DNA from: Triplophysa rosa | Lineage: Eukaryota > Chordata > Actinopteri > Cypriniformes > Nemacheilidae | Assembly: GCF_024868665.1 (NCBI RefSeq) | Contig: NC_079891.1 | Location: 25,967,525 to 26,031,524, forward strand | Length of the DNA stretch: 64,000 bases | Reading direction: 5' to 3' | Shown: positions 34,948 through 48,105 of the stretch, piece after piece | Numbering within the stretch: position 1 is the first letter of the stretch | Layout of the letters: each line of letters begins with the position of its first letter | Program-made: the position numbers and the translations under genes | The notes under the pieces: model-generated | Told to the model about the DNA's origin: nothing | Databases searched by the model: none | What the model saw: only the letters and a program-made list of their open reading frames with translations

Positions 34948-35265
34948 ATAAGAGATCGCTCAAAAATTAAAATTCTGTCATCATTTACTCATTTTAAACC
35001 TGAATGATTTTCTTTCCTCTGCAGAACACAAAAGAAGATATTTTAAAGGATGTTGTTAACCGAACAACAGTACCCATTGACTTGCATTGGTTTTGTGTCC
35101 ATACAATGGAAGTGAATGGGTACCGCCATTGTTTGGTTACCAACATTCTGTAAAATATTTCATTTTGTGTTCGGCAGAAGAAAGAACATCATACAGGTTT
35201 GAAATGACAATAGGGTGAGTAAATAATGATAGAACTTTCACTTTTGCGTGAACTATCACTTTAAT
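34948..35265. mobile_element. TTAA-MITE family, diverged
   Basis: Internal AATTCTGTCATCATTTACTC, GCAGAACACAAAAGAAGATA and the right end GCGTGAACTATCACTTTAA are diagnostic. The left terminus is degraded (GATCGCTCAAAAATTAAAA). Confidence 0.8.
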
Positions 35266-37386
35266 GTGACAACACATTTGTTGCAAAAGGCAAACTTATT
35301 TGTCACGAACTCATCCATTTGGTTACATTCAATCGGATGCCAAACTATATTTGATATAGAAGAAATGAAGACATGCACTTTCAGATACAGTATAAAGGTC
35401 TATTCACACAAGACCCGCTGTAGCATTCAAAACATTGCTTAAATTTATTTTTATATATATTTTGCTTTGCAGTGCTACTAAGTTGGCAACAGATAGCTTG
35501 TGGATGCCATTCATCTACAATACACATTTCTACGAGTGAAATGTATTCATGTTTACACGTGATGCTGACATGAGTCTGGTGAGGAAATGCTTGCAATGCC
35601 TTTTCTTAACCGACATCCACTTTGGCTGCTTTACAGTGACTTCAAGTCCAGCAGAGATTACCGTCCTCAGCCCTCAATTACCGTGGGGTTGAATCAGTTT
35701 GCCCAAGTCTGCCTGCGTTAAATATAAACGTCTGATACTTCAGTCGAGGGTGGCAGCGCCATTACTGCAAAAGAGATTTAGCCTCATCGCCTGTAGACAG
35801 AAAATGTATTTCTTATTTCAAGCAGCCATTCGTATTTCATTTAGGCTTAGACTGCTGAAGTTGTATGGTTGTCGCCAAAGTGATTATTTCAGTTTCGCTT
35901 GCACATTTCCCAAAGTTATTTCACTCTTTTCTATAGGACAAATTGGATGTGTAGACTCTGGTGAACTGCTTTAACCCCCATTAGCTCTGAGGTTCTTTTC
36001 TATTCCTCTTCATTCACCCTCCTATCTGAAAATGTCTTGCTTTTCTAACAGATTCGCCATTCACTGTACCATGGTGTGAATTGGTATTTAAAGACAAATT
36101 AGAGCAGAAGAAGCTGGATTGTGGTTGTGAATGGTGCTGAAAAGCTCAATGACCCAAAAGATTTCTGGGTAATGGTGCTGGTGGTGCTATAGGCCCCCAG
36201 GGGGAGTCTGACTGCTGTGAGCTTAAGCCACACTATCCGGTCCGTTGGGCGGGGAGGGTGCGAGAGGGCATGATGAAGGGGTTCAGATGTCTCTGTTGCA
36301 GCTGTGATGCCCATATCAGGGCATACCAGAATCTCTGGCATGCTAGAACAAAGATCTGCTTCACCTCTTGAGGTTGAGTGGGTGTCAGGGCTGTAGAAGA
36401 GGTGATGGTTTCAAAATAACAGCTTGGACCTACAAGCACTTCACTTGGCTAAATATCATACTGACGTACAAACCTTTCTGATCCCATAGCCCTATTAACT
36501 ATTGCAAAAGGCATATACCTGACAAATAGGTGGGTGATTTTGAATAAGCAGTCCAAGCTCGGATTGTGTTGGCTCTCGGGAACCTGTGTTACACCGGACA
36601 TGCCGTGAGAGCTTGGTATGATATCAGGAGGTCAGTCACATTGCGTTGTCCAGTAACCCATTTGGCATGCTGACAGTGTGCCCGATATAGACTCGCCTTG
36701 CTTGCCTGCGTTTTCTCATGCAACACACACGCGCAGTGTCACCATCTGACCCCTCCATAACACTCCTGTCAAACTGCCCGTGCTTCTTGGCCTCTCACTC
36801 AATCTTTTTCAGTCAGACTCCCTCTTACTTGGATGTCTGTTCTGTCGCTCTGTAAGCTGTTTCTGAATGTGTTAATGGAGAAGCTGAATCTCTATTAGCA
36901 TGAATCGTTTAGCGTATATTCTCCTCCATGGGTCTGTTATGTTGTATTTATGTCTCATAAAGCATTGTTATGGCAATGAATTATGTTTATGATTGTGTTT
37001 CGACACGTAGTGTAAGGCAAAGTGAGTTGTATTAATTGTTGGTGTAATAATAACACACTCATTAAACTTTGGAATGACAAATAAACTATGGCATTTATGT
37101 TATGACTAAAACAAATCATGAGGTGAGGTGAAAATAATATAATATAAATATAATAAAATAAAATATAAAAAAGTAAAATAAAAACAAAAACAATAATAAA
37201 AAAATAAATAAAAGAATATAGTAAAATAAAATAATAATAAAAACATTATTTATATTTTATTAGTAGTAATATCTTCATAGTAGTAACATTTTGCCTAGAA
37301 TGTGCTATAATGTTCTCTTGGCATTTTTTCAATCTTCTGTATGAGGTATTCCTATGCTGGGCTGTTATTGGGTGTTTTTTTCTTTA
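35266..37386. other. arvcf intron; no gene recognised; A-rich tract 37130-37260
   Basis: Unique DNA, ending in AAATAAAATAATAATAAAA-type low-complexity sequence. The frames seen at 35699 and 36099 have no recognisable homology or splice borders. Confidence 0.45.
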
Positions 37387-37394
37387 TTATTTAC

Positions 37395-37715
37395 TAGAGA
37401 TGCACTATATAACGGCCAATAATCGGTAAAGGTCGATCTAAGCAATTTTTCACACTATCGGTTATCGGCCGATAAAAAGTTTAAAAACAGCCCATGTTCA
37501 GATCCTTTATATCCTGTCAATCAAAAGAGGACAGGAAAATGTGATGAATTTGTTCTCTGTAAATAGGAATGTTAAGAAACATCACCAGTTTGATGTTCAT
37601 TATTAATAGTCATTATATCAGAATATCAGACAAGTTAAGAAACTTTCTGTATCGGCAGATATCACTCGGAATAATTGGTTATGGGGATTGCTGGAGAAAT
37701 ATCGGTGCATCTCTA
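37395..37715. mobile_element. Small hAT-type MITE, TAGAGATGCAC ends, 8-base TSD TTATTTAC
   Basis: TAGAGATGCAC at 37395 mirrors GGTGCATCTCTA ending at 37715, with subterminal ATCGGTTATCGGCCGATAA. TTATTTAC is exact at 37387-37394 and 37716-37723. 321 bases, non-coding. Confidence 0.93.
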
Positions 37716-38032
37716 TTATTTACTTAGTCATGAATTTCAAAAAACATTTATTATTCATTTCAGTTTCAGAACTATAGAAATAAATATCAATAATTTTTGT
37801 GTTCAAAACAAACTTCAAACATTTATACAACTTCAGATAAATATGTTTTTAAGATCACGATAAATATTGAATTCAAGTGAACCTAAACCTTTGAACTCTA
37901 GTGAACGTTACTCAAGTGAACTTTGAATTGCTTCTTAGTTTTGAACACAATCTTAAAATCTACCACCAAAGAAGGAATATTTTGCAGCTTGCTCTTTCCC
38001 CGCTGAAGCATTGCATTGCAGGGAAGCTAGTC

Positions 38033-38040
<8 letters not shown>

Positions 38041-38064
<24 letters not shown>
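38041..38064. repeat. (CA)n microsatellite
   Basis: Twelve CA units after a CT tract. Confidence 0.95.
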
Positions 38065-38065
<1 letters not shown>

Positions 38066-38504
38066 GGGCACCGCTGTGCTTTTCCAATGCCTGTTTACTC
38101 AGCCCCTGTGTTCTGTTTGTTTGGTAATGTTTCCTTTCCTCTTCCTTGTTAGGTGGACCATCCCTCCTGTAGCTCTCAATCTATTTGTATGGAAGCTGGT
38201 GAAAAAAGCATAGTAGTTTAGATTAGACCGATAACACCCGAACAATCCTGTCTGTAAACATAAAGGGCAGGAGGGGAGAAGCTGATCAGGAACCAGACAG
38301 TGTGTGTGTGTCCTGGAGGATAACAAGTGACGACACAGGAATAGCGGGAATAGCCCCAGACCGCTATCTCAGCCTGGGTTATCCTATTCAGCTCTGGTGT
38401 ATCTCTCCTCATCTCTAGGGAATAGATCGATGAAGAATGTATCAGAAGATTGTTTTCTGTGTTAAGGATAAGAAAAACTACATACCAGAATCATCTAGTG
38501 AATA

Positions 38505-38817
38505 TTAAAGTGATAGTTCACCCAAAAATTTAAATTCTGTCATTTACTCACCCTCTTGTCATTTCAAACGTGTATGACTTTCTTTCCTCCGCAGAACACA
38601 AAAGAAGATATTATTAGAGAATGTTGTTCTTGCAAGTTGACTTGCATTGGATTTGTGGCCGTACAATGGAAGTGAATGGGCGCCGGTGCTGTTCGGTTTC
38701 CAATTTTCTTCAAAATATCTTCTTCTGTGTTCTGCAGAAGAAAGAAAGTGAAACAGGTTTGAAATAACAAAAGTTGAGTAAATGAGACAGAATTTGTTGG
38801 GTGAACTATCGCTTTAA
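38505..38817. mobile_element. TTAA-MITE, GTGATAGTTCACCC family
   Basis: TTAAAGTGATAGTTCACCCA at the left and GGGTGAACTATCGCTTTAA at the right, TTAA at both borders; internal GCAGAACACAAAAGAAGATA and its inverse TCTTCTTCTGTGTTCTGCAG. Confidence 0.9.
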
Positions 38818-40676
38818 GTAGACATTGTGTTATAAGGCAGGTTTCAGGTTCTTTTGAGCCAAATCAGCCCCATTCATTAAGTCATTCAGTATTCATGTAA
38901 AGTCTTGTGTACAGCTAAATTGAACGCATTGGATTGTAAGAAGAGACGAGGCTTGAGATGCATTTTTAAAAGTTTTGAACTTTTAAGACTGTTAATTTGA
39001 CATTTATTGACCGTTGATGTCCATCTGAATATGTAAGCTGTGGCGGTAGTGCTGTAGAGTAGAGAGGATAAATTTAAAGGTGCATGTTTTTCTAGAAGGT
39101 TTTATTACGGGAAGCACAAAACTAGTAGATCTTATAAATCAACTAGTCAGTTGTTGACCGTCTTGACCTCTCTGTAGTGTGTGTGTGTGTGTGTGTGAGA
39201 GGGAGAGAGAGAGAGAGAGAGATAGAGAGAGAAATGAGTGAGAGAAGTAAACTGTAAGCAAAGTCAAAGTGTGCATTTGTGTTCAAAAGTGCATGAAGCA
39301 GTATTTGTTTTTATATATAAATAATGGCTGTGATTGGCTGGGGGGCAGCCAGTGGGGCTATAGGAAAAGACGGCAAGGTGCATATGTAATACTTTTGCTT
39401 GGTGTGCCATGGAAACAGGACTGGATGAAGAGCCCTCTGCCCCTGGATCTCATGATTAATGACACTGGCCCGCTGGATGCTGGCGGACAGCATTGTACCA
39501 CTGCGTGTTTGCTTTTGTTTCATTAGTTCACTGAGAGAGCGGGAGTCTTTTCAGGCCGTCAACTGAAATACACACGCATACAGGCTAGCCTGGCTCGGAC
39601 AGTCGTGGCAGCCCAAGCACGTGCTCGAGAGAGAGAGAGAGGATAAATAATGATCTACTTGTGAAAGAGACACTGATATTGACACCAGAATAGATTTGAT
39701 ATTTTTATCCATATTGCAGTATTTATACAGCAGAGCTGCTGCTAAGGGTAGATATTTTGTATACAATATAAACCGCTTTGGTGAATGTGCTTCACTCAGA
39801 AATCCTCTCAGACACATTGAAACCATTGTAAATGCCTCAGATTGATAGACTGACTGCTTGCCGTCCTTTTAAAGACATTATCCCACCATTGGCCGCAAGG
39901 ATTGATTAAGAGCTTCAATGCAAGTTCATTTCACCCCCCCCTTATTTTTCCATTACATCCCCTGCTTCTCAGTTCACACTTGTCCTTGTAAAGAATTTCA
40001 AAAGACTTGAGGCTACGCTGATGGTTATGTATAGACTACGTAGATCGGCGCCCTGATAAACTAAAAGGTCCTGGGGGGCGAGGTCACATCTTATAAACCC
40101 CACCCCTTTGTAACCAGCGTCTACAATATTGTGCCGGATTTAAAAAGGTAGCACATTGCCTCCGGTCGACAGAAAAAGCATTTTGTGCCACTTTCTGGTC
40201 CGTTACATCTGCAGCTTTCTTCACTTGATTCTTTATCCAACTTGATGTTCTGTAGTAGGGGGTATGGGGGTTGACTATTGATCCTGAGGTCTTGGTAAAG
40301 GTCTTTCCTAATATACTGACCAGCTTCATCCAGCTCAGTTCTGCCCCTTGTCAGGAGATATAAAAGCAGTTTGCGCTCTGTGAAAGGTGGCTTGCTTGGT
40401 TGTCCATCATGCCATCTGTCTGTGATAGTCCTGAGGGATTAATGAGGTCTTTTGACAGCTCTTTAGCATGGTGCGGTCACCACAGACGGATGGTCAAAAC
40501 CATATTGACAGATTAGCGCTAAAAGTTTGGGGTGCGGTGATGCTTTTCTGGATGTCTGTGTGTTTGTTCTTGAGATTTTCACACAGTCTTGTTGTTATGG
40601 TGTTACGGCAAACATGCAGCACTGTGGTTATATGTGGTTTAATTCCCTTATGTGTCTAGTGCTTCTCATGATACAT
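38818..40676. other. arvcf intron; no gene recognised; (GT)n(GA)n at 39177-39232
   Basis: The GT then GA microsatellite is the main structure. The minus strand at 40084-40360 has a long frame of no recognised family. Confidence 0.45.
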
Positions 40677-41185
40677 GTAGGGATAGTTTACCCAAAAATT
40701 AACCAAAAATTCTGTCATGAATTACTGATTCTCTAGTTGTTCCAAACCTGTGTACATTTCTTTTTTGAGTTGAACACAGAGAAAGATATTTGGACGAATG
40801 CTTGTAACCAAACAGTTCTTGGACCCCACTGACTACCATAGTAGGAAAAATGACAAATGGTAGTCAATAGTGCTCCAGAACTGTTTGCTGTCCTACATTC
40901 TTCAAAATATCTTCTTTTGTGTTCAACAGGACAATTTTTTTGTCTACTATGGTAGTCATGAACTCAAGTCAAGAACTGGATATAAGCATTCTTCCAAGTA
41001 TCTTTCTCTGTGTGCATCAGAACAAATATATTTATACAGATTTGGAACAACTCGAAAATGAGCAAATGAAGAATTTGATGAGTAAATTAAATAAAACAGC
41101 TTTACAAAAAAATGCATGTTTTTTTACATTACCGTTATATGTTAATTCATGACAGAATTCATTTTTAGGTGAACTATCCCTTTAA
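40677..41185. mobile_element. TTAA-MITE, GGGATAGTTTACCC family, 509 bases
   Basis: Left GTAGGGATAGTTTACCCAAA, right GGTGAACTATCCCTTTAA. Most similar in layout to 10914-11352 (both hold GAGAAAGATATTTGG, then CTTGTAACCAAACAGTTCTT). Confidence 0.85.
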
Positions 41186-43156
41186 TACCAGAGTGTGGAT
41201 TTTTTTCTGTGGAATTCATATGTCCTGTACTTACACGCATCATAGGTTTTATCTTATTTTTGTGCTTTATATTCTCTCATTCAAGTTCATTTAAGTTGCC
41301 CGACAGGCAAGTTAAACAGTCGTTCCTCCACAAGCCACAGAAACAATAGTCCACACAGGATTAACAATAGAGCAGTCCTGCCGGGGGAAGCTGTCATATG
41401 CTGTTAGATGTATTTGCACGGGATTGTTACTCATGTCGTTCGTTTCTGCTCAAAGTGTATGAGTCGTTTGTTTCACGGGGTTCAGGAGGAACAATAGTGC
41501 AAGGCACAGCTCTGACGCTCCTTTAAGAGTTATTTAATGAACCTTGAAGAGATGCGCACCTCAGTCTGGTGTTGCTCGGCTAAGTGCCTTTCAGTTTTTG
41601 TCAAACATGCTTGGTCTTGCATCACTGTTCAAGTATTACTATTACTTTTTATATTAATATAGGCAAATTACAGATAAAAAGAACGGGATATTTAAAAAAA
41701 TTCTAAGCGTTTCATCTGACAGATGATAATGGGAATCTCATCAATCAAGTCTCATCTCATTTTACACTAAAGGGGGACGAGAGCATCCTAGAGATTAAGG
41801 GAAGGGTCTTATTTCATTTGGACCTGCAACTGCATAGCAACACGCACACAAAAACATGGAACACTTTATAAACGCTGTTGCAACACCCTGGCAACCCATG
41901 TGTTGTGGTTGCAACTTTGCATGGGCAAGCGTCCTTCACATTACCTCTAAAACGATTAAAAACATTGTTGTATTCAAATCGTTTTTTTTGCCGTGCATTT
42001 GATTTCTTTAGGATATTTAATGTTCAGTGATGTACATCATGTACTGTGTGCGTTTTCTTGGTTTCTGTGAAGAAACAGGGAAAAACTTTCATCTCTGCTG
42101 CCAGCCACAGCTTAAAGATTTGACGTCGAGATGACACTGAATGAAACCTTGAGATGAAAGGAAATTGTTGCCATGTATATAACAAGCATTTTCTCGCCAG
42201 GACAGAGAAACCCTTCCACCTCACCGTATGAGGCTCGTATATCTCCACTTGATTGTTTATGACCTTCAAATGACATTATAGCCTCTTTGATCTCAGTGAG
42301 GTATGCTTTATGTCTCTCTCGGCTTATTGTTTGTGGTAACCCACGGTGAGGCAAGCCAATCCAATGCACTCATTTGGCTGTCCAAAATTAGAGGTTGAGT
42401 ACGTGCTTTTGATTGTGTGAAGTTCAAGAGGCAAATCAAGAGCAATATTTTGACTCAAAATGCAGACACATGCAAGATTGAAGCCATATTGAAGTTCTCA
42501 GTTGAACAAAGACAGTTCACTGACCTTCAGTTTCTCTCCCTCTATGCAGTTCACTGACCTTCAGTTTCTCTCCCTATGCTTTAAGCGCAGAAAGATTTAA
42601 TCCAATAAGATTCCTCCAGCCACTCCTTCTACATCTGCTCTTCCTGCTTAAGGTGAGAGACAGAGATTGAGACCTTGCTGATCTATATTAGTTTGTATTA
42701 CCAAAGAGTGTAAAGAATTTCATTTATTATTACTTTACACCTCCACCTCTCTTCTGCCTCAGCACAGACCTGTATTAAACCCACATTCCGTTAGAGGCCA
42801 TTTGAAGCTAATTGAGGCCATAAACTCTGGTAACGGCGCTGCAGAGGAACAGCGTGACTGACCTCGCATGCACCGCGCGTCCGGCATTAGTCTCACTTGA
42901 CTCGCCACCGTGAGTCATCAGAGGTGCTCATTTCCTCTATGGTCTTACTTCCTTCAAACACACAGCAACCCTTTAGCTGGGGGTGGAGCTTAAAGTGAGA
43001 AAGCTTGGATTGGGTGCAAGCTGCAGAAATTGAATGAATGCTATGTAAAATAAAAACTTCATTAGTTAACGCCCTGAATTTGTTTATTATGTGTTTTCTT
43101 ATTTAGCTGAAGAGTTGGTTATGGATGTGTAGCATCGAAGGAACTCCATTTTTGTC
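41186..43156. other. arvcf intron; no gene recognised; one short tandem duplication
   Basis: Bases 42515-42580 contain two tandem copies of CAGTTCACTGACCTTCAG and TTTCTCTCCCT, spaced about 32 bases. Otherwise unique. Confidence 0.5.
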
Positions 43157-43609
43157 TTAAAGGGATAGTTTACCCCCCCCAAAAAAATCTGTCATAGTCA
43201 TCTACTTTTGTGATTTCTGTGGAACACAAAAGAAGATATTTTGAAAAATGTCTCCTTGTGTCCATAGAATGGAAGTCCATGGGGTCTCGCGGTATAGAAA
43301 TTGCGCATTCTAATGTAATAAAAACGCAATAATACATAACCATAATAACGCTTCATTATGTAAGGTCTTTATACATCTCTGAAGACATAGTTATGTATAT
43401 TATATTGCATTTCTGTCAATAGATCTTCCTTTATATCATACATTGCACCTTTAACTGTAATTGCATGAATAAGACAATACATTTTTTTAAATGTCTCCTT
43501 TTTTGTTTCACAAAACAAAGATATACACTACATGTCTAGAATGACATGAGGATGAAATGACAAGATTAAAGATGACAGGATTTGAATTTTGGGTTAACCA
43601 TCCCTTTAT
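43157..43609. mobile_element. TTAA-MITE carrying a fragment of the 44784-type element
   Basis: TTAAAGGGATAGTTTACCCC at the left and GGGTTAACCATCCCTTTA at the right. Inside, about 43295-43455 matches the 3' part of the element at 44784 (ACGCTTCATTATGTAAGGTC; TATTATATTGCATTTCTGTC) and ends TTGCACCTTTAA. It preserves the uninterrupted site of the 45132-47320 insertion. Confidence 0.8.
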
Positions 43610-45288
43610 TAAAGGCCTTTAATAAAAACCCAACATGCAATTGGTTCAGTGTCTTTTCATCAAGGCACAAATTGAAAAGCATTGTGCTTTTTAATTCCCT
43701 GTTATCTGATGTGTTTTATCCTACTCTTTCATTTGATACAGTCCTCACGATAGCATTGTGTTTGTAGCCAGCGTATTGTGTTTGGCTCCGTCGTTATCAA
43801 AGTGGCAAATGGACCATCCCGCGAACGATGCCTGTCCCCGCATGGCTTTCTGAGAGCCTTTTCATCATATTTGCTTTGGTCCACTTCTGTGACAAAAGAA
43901 CACACTGTTCAAGCACATACCATATATTGATTAAAAAAGTTGAAATCCATTTTGAAGCATCTTGCATATTAACATATTCCAGTGTAGTCATTACGGAAAC
44001 ATAAAGGATGCCTCATTTCTTTGATTAGACCCAAACAGAGAAGAGGCTCTTTGGAACGGCTATAAATGAATACATGCAAGGCTAAAGAATGAATAATGAA
44101 TTATAAATAATGCATAGAGTTAAGCAGGCAGAGTAACATGCTAGCACCTCTGCTGAGGTACACACAGTCCCGACAGGTTTGCGCTTTCCCGCTGGAGGTC
44201 TGCGATAAATGATTACAGCTGTCAAAAAGTGTCTTCTGATTGGTGCACTGCACTGGGTTCTTTAAGAGGTTTCCAGTTTATTCAGATCTGAGGTTAATGG
44301 TTATTTTAGATTATAATTATACCGGCCCTCCTGATGCATCAGTCTTTCCGCCATAGTGCTGTTATCTTATTAAGTTAACATAATTATGTGGCTGGGGTCT
44401 ATCAGTATCATGCATCATACAGTGGAGATGGATTATTTGTTAACTGTCTGTGTCATCAGTGGTGTCTGTAATTTTTGCTTTGGCATTTAATCTCTGTTTA
44501 AAACATAAAATTGCAGGTTAATTGCAGGTTAAATATGTACTTATATTTAGGTGGGTTGAAGTCAAATGACATCACACTAACATTTCCATTGAAATCTGAC
44601 TAGACAGCTCAACTTACTCATTATTATATTTATTAGTTATTATAAGCTTTTGTGAATCGAGTTTTGAAATAGTGTTTTTATGTACTTCATCAATAACTGA
44701 TTTTTGTTTATTTCAACCCAATAAGTTGCAACTTTAACCCTGACACCTTATATAATTTCTGTTTTTTGATTGGTCCGAAGGAATTAAAGGTCCTATGTGT
44801 GAATTTTAGCGGCATCTAGAGGTGAGGATGCAACCAATGGCTCACTCCACCCCTCCCTTTCGAAGCACTACGGTGGCGGACACAGGACTAAGATGTCATC
44901 ATGTTTTCGCTTCTTTGCCGAAGGAGATCATGTATTTGCCAAACGAGCTCAGTAGAGCAGTTTTTTTATATAGGGCCACTGTAGAAACAACATTATGAAT
45001 TCCATGCACCCGCGGTGTATGTACTAGATAGAAATAGCTCATTCTAAGGTAATAAAAATATAACGCTTCATTATGTAAGGTCTTTATACACATCTGAAGA
45101 CAGAGTTATGTATATTATATTGCATTTCTGTTAAGGGTGTGCAAAGCAGCCGGTATTTGTATCTGTATTTGTATTTGTTGAGGGGGGGAAAGTATTTGTA
45201 TTTGTATTCGAGTAAAATTCAAAATAGGCGTAAAAATCCAATTTTTTTGCGTTACACTTCTAATTTACGTTATAGTGTACGTAAACAG

Positions 45289-47043
45289 TAGTGATGGGAA
45301 GTTCGGATCATTTTACTGACTGGGATCTTTGAGTCTCGTTCAGCAAAATGAACGAATCTTTTTTCGAGTCATATCGTTCATTTCGTTCATTTTAGCAAAA
45401 TATAATTAAAATGTTACATGTTACTTTCCTAACACATCTACTACTTATGCAAACGTTGATCACATTACAAACAATACAAAACTATAATGCTATAAGAAAC
45501 AGAAAAGATTAATTCATTGTTTACCTGGGTCTTTAGTCTATGATTAGCTCACCACACCTCTTATCTGACAAGTCCTCAGGTTTGACTTCGTTCATCACGT
45601 GACAGCGTCGTAAGCTAAACCAATGCAGTCAGAGCCGGAAAGAGAATTGATTAGTTCACCTCTCGAGTCTTCGGGTTTGAATCGTTCGTTCTTCTTGAAT
45701 TCCAGTACAGGACCCATAGAATGTTGCGCAATGCGCATGTGCGACTGAACGAATCACTCCCTAAGACGACCAGAGGTGGGTAGAGTAGCCAAAATCTTTA
45801 CTCAAGTAAAAGTACAAGTAACTAGAGAAATTGTTACTCAAGTAAAAGTAAAAGTCACTATTTTAAAAATTACTTGAGTAAAAGTAAAAAAGTATGCAAT
45901 GAAAAAACTACTCAAGTAGCTAGTTACTTAGTTACTTTGTATCTGATTATATAGGCCTACTACATAAAATTAATATTAAAGCCAATATTTCAATATTACA
46001 TTTTAATCAATATTTTTAATTATCATAAACAGATATCTTTGCAATATACTAGAGAGACTAAAGAATAGACAAACACAGAAGAGACGAGCATTTCTGTAAA
46101 TTTCATCTAGTCCTGATGTCAATGTAGTTTACACAACTTATTTAGAATAATAGACCATGTCAAACTAAAGCATGAACTAAACTCAGAGCATTTCCTAAGA
46201 TGATCTAGAACATCTGCAGTGCTCTCTTAAATGAAATACACATTTTTGAACAAAGCTCATGTTTTCTCGTGTTGTGTCACGTGTGTGTTGTTAAACGCTC
46301 TTACTTGTAAAGAAACAGTAAACAGTGAACCACACGCCCATCAACAAGTTTTCTTCCTTCTGTTCTTCAAATGTATATTTCTGCAAGCCCACGTCTCTGT
46401 GTCTGACAGGTAACGCGCATGTTGCTGTGTCTGACGAACAGGTCGCGCGGGTGCGCGCATATGGTGGGCATATATCATTGCTGGCAAACAATATGACACA
46501 TTTGCAGTTTTGATTGTATAGATATAGATTAATATCCACTTCATCCAACGCTCTTTGTGTTCTGCGTGTTCTTAAGTTTCGCGCTAGGAGGAGTGAGTAA
46601 TCCTGCTTCAGATGATTCAGATCATGCTGCGAACTGAACAAATCATTTGAACTGATTCATTAGCCTATTCAAATGGTTTTGCCCATTGTTCAATTAATGC
46701 TTTCAAAAGAATCGACTCAAAAGAATCGATCACTCGGGAATGCGAAAAAACGCGTTTTAAAAAGCATATTTTAAAATGAAGGAACGAAGGAACGTCACGC
46801 AATATAAGTTATATAACGAAGTAAAAGTATAGATTTTCTATTAGAAATTTACTCAAGTAAGAGTAAAAGTACACACTTTTAATTTTACTTAAAAAGTACA
46901 TATTTTCCAAAATGTTACTCAAGTAAATGTAACGAAGTAAATGTAGCGCGTTACTACCCACCTCTGAAGACGACTCGTTCTTCCCGGGTCACATTAAAGA
47001 TTCGTTCAAAATGAACGAATCGTTCAAGAACGACCCATCCCTA
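45289..47043. mobile_element. hAT-type element, TAGTGATGGGAAGTTCG ends, TSD GTAAACAG (third layer)
   Basis: TAGTGATGGGAAGTTCGGATC-type left end (45289) and inverted AACGACCCATCCCTA right end (47043). Subterminal AATGAACGAATC units at both sides. GTAAACAG exact at 45281-45288 and 47044-47051. No transposase. Confidence 0.93.
45771..46966. mobile_element. hAT-type element, CAGAGGTGGGTAGAGTA ends, TSD AAGACGAC (innermost layer)
   Basis: CAGAGGTGGGTAGAGTA at 45771 mirrors TTACTACCCACCTCTG at 46966. The ends carry ACTCAAGTAAAAGTA arrays. AAGACGAC is exact at 45763-45770 and 46967-46974. 1196 bases. The interior frames (about 46230-46640) show no hAT transposase motif, so it is non-autonomous. Confidence 0.94.
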
Positions 47044-47366
47044 GTAAACAGTGCGAACATGAGAGCACCCGACTGCAGACGTCAATAATGCTGCGTAATG
47101 GAATAATCTCCCGATCAAACTCCGCTTCCCGATAGTTATAAACTGCCTCCAGAACCGGCATGCACTGCGGTCTCATGAGAAAACGCAGCTTTTTGATATA
47201 AAGTTTTTCTTGTTCCCGAATACAAATATTTTTTTAAGTATTTGTTCGAAATAAGTATTTGTAAAAAACACGCTATTTGTGCCTTTCCAAATACCGTATT
47301 CGGGTTCGGCTCCACCCCTAATTTCTGTGAATAGATCCTCCCAAAAATTACACGTTGGACCTTTAA

Positions 47367-48105
47367 TTCATTCTCTAGTATTCCTTATAGCACACTGGGT
47401 TACCATTTGCTGCTTTTCGTCAAACAACATGTGACTTGAATGTGGTGTAGCAGAGCGGTTGACAACATAACCTGGTTGACAGATCAGACCCCTAAAAAGG
47501 GGGAATGCATAAACTGTTATGCACACATTATGCCCTTGAACAAGGCAATAAGCTCAGGTTGCTCCAGAGGGATTGTCTCTATAATGAACTTGTCAGCTAA
47601 ATGACTAATTATTAATTGTTGCTTACTGAACGCTCGATGGCCTTGTTTCTGGGCTGTGTAGACATCGGCAGATGAGCATGTAGTGCTGTGTCAGTAGGTT
47701 AAGAACAGCCCTTGGCTATGACCTCGGAGTACATATACATCAGTAGGGTTCATAGAGCCGCCCTTTTCAATGGTGGGTCTGAATTCAGGTGTTTCTTTAT
47801 TTCCAAACATTTTTTATTTGTTGATATAATTTTTGTTGGATGTCTTTTGTCTTTTTATTTTTACAATGCCTTCTTTGTTTATTATAAAGCTCTAGCAAAG
47901 GCCTCTTGACAATGTTTAAAAACATGTTTAAAATATTAATTCCACATAAGATTGCTGAGGGAATGTTAAGAATGTCCTGGTCTCAATTCTTTCACTCCGA
48001 GTCAGCAAAACATTTTTTTACTGTAAGAGTGCACTAATGTGAAACATGGTTGCATGGGATATTATATTGCAGATGTGTGATGTTCAACCATACTTATTTG
48101 GTTTA
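47367..48105. other. arvcf intron; no gene recognised
   Basis: Unique AT-rich sequence without repeat ends. Confidence 0.5.

Larger units (their letters stand above)
45132..47320. mobile_element. hAT-type element, TAAGGGTG ends, TSD ATTTCTGT (second layer)
   Basis: TAAGGGTGTGC at the left and CTCCACCCCTA at the right with subterminal GTATTTG/CAAATAC arrays. ATTTCTGT is exact at 45124-45131 and 47321-47328. The related fragment at 43157-43609 keeps a single ATTTCTGT followed directly by CAATAGATC, the empty site. Confidence 0.92.
44784..47366. mobile_element. TTAA-flanked element (GAATTAAAGGTCC ends), outermost layer of a four-deep nest
   Basis: GAATTAAAGGTCC occurs at the left (44781) and exactly inverted at the right (ending 47368). 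Its own sequence is 44784-45131 plus 47329-47366. The left arm includes CTCACTCCACCCCTCCCTTT and AGCACTACGGTG, shared with 56889-57050. Non-coding. Confidence 0.82.

Noticed and set aside
40084..40450. Minus-strand fragment of a transposase or LINE
   Set aside because: Several frames have moderate length (for example GRTELDEAGQYIRKDLYQD), but no catalytic or zinc-knuckle pattern could be fixed.
45132..47320. Autonomous hAT transposase within the nest
   Set aside because: Frames around 46230-46640 are short and overlapping, and none carries hAT dimerisation or catalytic motifs.
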